Shown one piece after another: positions 60,005 through 64,000 of a stretch of 64,000 nucleotides of DNA (its first letter is position 1; each line of letters opens with the position of its first letter). The notes beneath the pieces were generated by a model. The model saw only the letters and a program-made list of their open reading frames with translations. It did no database searches and had not been told where the DNA came from. Made by a program: the position numbers and the translations under genes. The stretch is from contig JAGGNK010000002.1 in NCBI GenBank assembly GCA_017590115.1, positions 15,681,264-15,745,263 of the forward strand. The letters are read 5' to 3'. Source of the stretch: Montifringilla adamsi (taxonomy: Eukaryota > Chordata > Aves > Passeriformes > Passeridae).

Positions 60005-63000
60005 ATTCTTAATGTGAAGTTATGTAATGAAGTTCAGCCTGTCTTCACCTTATTGGAAGGAGCTTCCATGGTGACGCTGTGCCATGAATTGACACTGTAG
60101 TTCACAGAAGAGCACAAAGCCAACAGCAAAAAATAGATATTATTCTATATTTAGATCCTCTCTTGCTGTCTTATGTCACCTAGTTGACTAAAAATACACC
60201 ACTAATGCAGTATTTCATTCACTAAAATACTTCACAGCTTTTAAATTTTACTTTAAATCTAGCAAAGAATTTCAGAACGTGGTAAGAAATGTAATATTAA
60301 TTATGCCATAATGGCACAAAGAGAAATAAGGTAGTGAGTATATTTTTATACAGTTTTTCTTAATGAAAAACAAAGAAACATACACAAAGCCCTGGAGTTT
60401 TTCATGCTGCTACCTTTTATGTTTTCTGTGCATTGTATTTGAATGCTCTCCTCTTGATTATGTTTTCTGAAATATTTGTTTGAAGTAAGATACTTTATTT
60501 TAATAAGTGGAACAAAGCTTTGAATAGCTTGGTTCAAAAAACAGTTTTAAATGAAAGGAGCTGTTGCTAAGCACAGGGATCTTTGCCAAATACTTTTTAA
60601 ATGGTTTATTGTGCCCTAGCAATCCTGAGATTAAAAACATCTCTTGAATTACAATGACACATCAAAAAATAAAATTAATGTGGGGGTTTTCATTACAAGA
60701 ACTGAGCCTCTGTGTGTTATTCTTTCCATTAGATAAGAAAGAAACATACTGTGGTACATTGTTTTTGCTGTCAGAGTGAGCTTTTAGGCAAATATACACT
60801 ATCACACTACATCCCTCATGGATTCAATCATGCACTCTACAAGTTCTTCTATTAATTTAGCTTAATGCTCAGGATTTAAGGGATGGACTGTATATTTTCA
60901 CATATTTTTCTGCTCTGGGGATAAGTTATTTTTAGACTCCATAAGTCTTCATCAGAATCGGATCACACTGACTCATCCCACTACAATATGAACAATATTG
61001 CCTCACTCTGTAATAAACATTTAATTTTCCACTGTTCTTGTGACGTTACAAAACAAGTGTTTGACCAAGCTCTGGTGCTGCAGCACTGCAGAGCATGTAG
61101 ATCTCATTGCCAGTGAGAAACCTGAGCTCAGAGTGCGGGATGTTTTAGAGAAAAACACAATCAATAGCATTTCCCAGCTAATACAGATGTCTAAAACAGT
61201 GCTCTGAGCAGTGCTGGCCTCAGAGTACACAATTTGTGATTTAGAAGAGGGAAAAAGGAAGTAGAAAACCCAACAGAGAAAACAGCTGCTAATTGATTTT
61301 AAACTAAACTCAATTTCCACACCTTGAAATCTTATTTCACTTTGTATCTGGGGGCTGTGAATAGCAAAAAGCCAAAGTTGCAGATATCTCACACTGGATT
61401 TGAAAGCAGACCATGCAGATTGTTGGGATTTTCCTGTAAATCACCAATTCCTCTGTTTTACCCAACATCCCTAAGCTGCCATTGACAGACAGCACAAGCC
61501 CCTTGCCAGATAACACGAGCACCCTGCATGGCTCCAGCCCACAGGTTTTGTGTCTCAGCATCCACTCTCCTGCTTTATTTCCCAAGGAAAAATTAAAATA
61601 TTCATCTGCAAGTTATAGATTACAGCAAATGAAACCAAAACACATTGTACACATAAAACTGAGCCAAATCTGACCTTGAAAAATTGGCAAGCACAAGAAT
61701 GATTGGAACAAGTGGGTCGGACTATATTGGTGCTGTTACTTACATATGTAACACCTCAAATGACTCAAATAACAAAGGAAAACATAGAAAACTTAAAGAA
61801 TTTGCAGAGAAATCCTGTCACTTCCATACACTTTCTTGGACAGTCCATTATGAAGATACATGTTCAGTTTTTTTAAAGCTCAGAACATTTCTCTCACAAA
61901 TAACTTCTGTATTTTTGGTGCCTGTCCCACACTGTCACACTCTTAAGGGAATCTGCACCTCCAGGTAGACTGCTTTTTTATGTCCCATCTTAAATGGGAA
62001 ATGTATGACAAAAAAATAAGAGGAACATGTCAAGAAGAAAACCAAGGTCACCTTCTCAAACTGGCCATGGATTCCTTGTTCTCCAAGCTGGCACAAGTGC
62101 TTGGAATTTCAGTGAGGTCCTAGACTGGCCAGAGATTTGCAGGAGGTGATTTCCTACGCCCAAAAGCACAGGAGGGAACTTGGAGTAAATGTCTTTGGAA
62201 AGGCAGATAGTAGAGATGCTGAATGTTGGGCAAGTCAGGAAAGACCTGGACAAAATTGTATTTTTAAGACACGACGAGTTTCAAGCAGAGACACTCTGTG
62301 GCTTTAATGTTCCTCCTCCAGCGGATCCCTAATGAATCCACACATAATCAGGGTAATCAGGGTTCTCTGCCTTCAGTCACACAGGACCAGGACCTGTGTT
62401 TTAGGATTCTTCACTCCTCAAGCTCACTTGTTTCATGGGGAGCTCGAAGGCAATGAATGCCACTAGGAAAAACATTCCATAACAGCCCCATTTGATTCCC
62501 TGCTCGATAGGAAATAAGAAATAAAACACTTTAAAAATGAAACAGATCCCTTCAACTTTTGCTGAAAGAAGACCATCACAGTTTATAGTGCTCAAAAGGT
62601 GAAGCAGAAATATAAAAAAAAAGATGAAAACAATTACAAACCTTTGGAAAAGATACACTTTTCTGGTTTTCTTTGATAATACCACATAACTCAAAGGGAA
62701 TACACAGCCTCACATAAAACATCCATCCACCAGAAAAGGCATTTATTGGCCTCAGAAGCCAGATATCACCTAAAACAAAACACACCATTATTTGGACAAA
62801 GATGAAATGACTCGTCCTGCCATTGGAACTTGCAGGGAGAGGCACTTCATCACCAGGCAATATTCAATAGCACTGGGTAGGGAAATTGTGCAGCTTGGAG
62901 CATTGGCTCTGGAGCTCACAGCTCATGGCAACTGCGCTTGCTCACATCCAGTTCTGTGGATTCTTGTTTATTCACTATGAGAGACGTGCAACACAAAGCA

Positions 63001-64000
63001 ACTCTGAGCTAATCATTTTCTCATTTCCTAAAACATTAATTACGCTAATAATTAAGGCATTGCTTTTTCATACTGATTGAAGAAGGAATTAGCACAACTG
63101 AATAGGCAGTAATTCTCACGGTCAAATTTCCAATAGACTCCAAAGCACGAGATTAATTTTTGTGTTTGAATTTCCTTAGGACAAGGATCAGACTGCAATC
63201 TTTCCAGGCATCAATATACACCTCAGGCTTGTGAATAAAAAAAAAAAATACCTCTGCAGACTCAAGTGTTTTGAACAAATTGTGCAAATGTTAGATGCCT
63301 TAGAAAAAAATATTAAAGGCAGAGTAAGTGAGGGAAAGTGACTCTGTGGTGGTAAAAGCTTAATAACAGCAGATCATCCACTACCCATGAGCTACCCAAG
63401 ACAAATACCTCCTTCTAAACTAGAAGTGAAGCTTTAGGGGAAAAATATTAAAAAATGGAAAACCATGCAATAACTACTGGGATTACTCAATTTTCAGGAA
63501 GAGGTTTCAGTAGGAATTGTCCTTATTTCAGGCAGTGTTTAGTTTTATTTTATCTCCTTAAGTAGCATGATAGTTTCTTATTAGGGTACTTGGCTTGGAG
63601 CTTATTTTTTAAATTAAATTTCAGTTATAATAAACTCTTGCATAGCTTAAACCAAAATATTCCAGTGGTAGCTTGTAGAAGATGTTATTTCAATAAAGAA
63701 ATGTTGTAAGCTCAAAGTTTAATGATTCTGTAATGATGGCTCTGTTGTTTAATTGGAACAATTGCTGCAGACATTTGTGCTCTTTGGCAATTGCTATTTC
63801 TGCTAATGTTCAAGTAAAAGTAAACATGCTTTGGGTTCTGGAACCTCCTTAATCCCTTTGGTAAACAGAACAGGGGAATTTTGAAATGAGTAAAAAATGG
63901 GATTAATTTTCAGTTTTTAGTCAATGAACTGAAATCTCCACTAAAATTATCCATATTCCAGTATTTTCCACCAGGCATACCCTTTAGAGCCATTCCTTCC
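60005..64000. other. AT-rich DNA to the end of the window, no gene recognised
   Basis: Short frames occur on both strands (for example 61021-61392 minus and 62401-62694 minus, the latter hydrophobic), none with a recognised family or exon framing. A11 and similar A runs lie near 63237-63248. No RNA gene or mobile element is identified. Confidence 0.5.

Noticed and set aside
1..64000. Prokaryotic-type features: operons, ribosome-binding sites, CRISPR arrays, tRNA or rRNA genes, insertion sequences
   Set aside because: None is visible. Repeat content, CpG scarcity and CR1 elements identify vertebrate nuclear DNA.

Overview
This window looks like AT-rich vertebrate nuclear DNA, most likely from a bird and plausibly a songbird. 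The best evidence is several CR1 LINE 3' ends. They carry the typical avian tail, with a pyrimidine-rich 'cttccaaccca' stretch followed by short ATTCTGTG-type octamer repeats instead of a poly(A) tail. The copies at 10736-10919 and 43972-44196 read very much like Neoavian or passerine CR1 subfamilies. I see no bacterial, phage, plasmid or organelle content: no operon-like gene packing, no rRNA or tRNA, no CRISPR array.

I cannot support any protein-coding gene with confidence. The open frames are short (longest non-repeat frames about 155 codons), occur on both strands at chance-like density, and match no protein family I recognise. The three most striking frames are explained by repeats: a GGGCA/CCCAG pentamer array, a 51-bp minisatellite and a poly(A) tract. 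The window is best read as intergenic or large-intron DNA. A few stretches have a good splice-acceptor-like sequence followed by a modest open frame (9298, 13114, 21818, 23450). They are listed as weak candidate exons only.

Layout. 1-10735 is ordinary AT-rich DNA with GC-richer patches (about 1130-1390, 2740-3140, 5030-5400), an 11-bp-arm palindrome (8031-8053) and a CpG-richer patch (9000-9260). 10736-10919 is a CR1 tail, followed by a CA microsatellite. 13114-13387 is a weak candidate exon. 18590-18930 is purine-rich and leads to the 51-bp minisatellite at 19255-19865. A decayed CR1 end lies at 22566-22641. An ancient L3/L2-like tail is suspected near 28970-29045. A long poly(A) tract lies at 35037-35126, with shorter ones at 39335-39357 and 40133-40172. 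CR1 copies follow at 39590-39688 and 43972-44196. A recent 109-111 bp tandem duplication lies at 46924-47142. The most unusual object is the pentamer array at 50426-50694: its G-rich strand flips part way along, and its minus strand reads as GAGCT/GGGCT units, like an immunoglobulin switch region. From 50695 to the end the DNA is AT-rich, with pyrimidine-rich stretches and no recognisable gene.

No set of genes here works together as a system. The observations worth following up are the repeat structures and a handful of possible exons or conserved noncoding elements. All need comparison with other bird genomes, which could not be done here.
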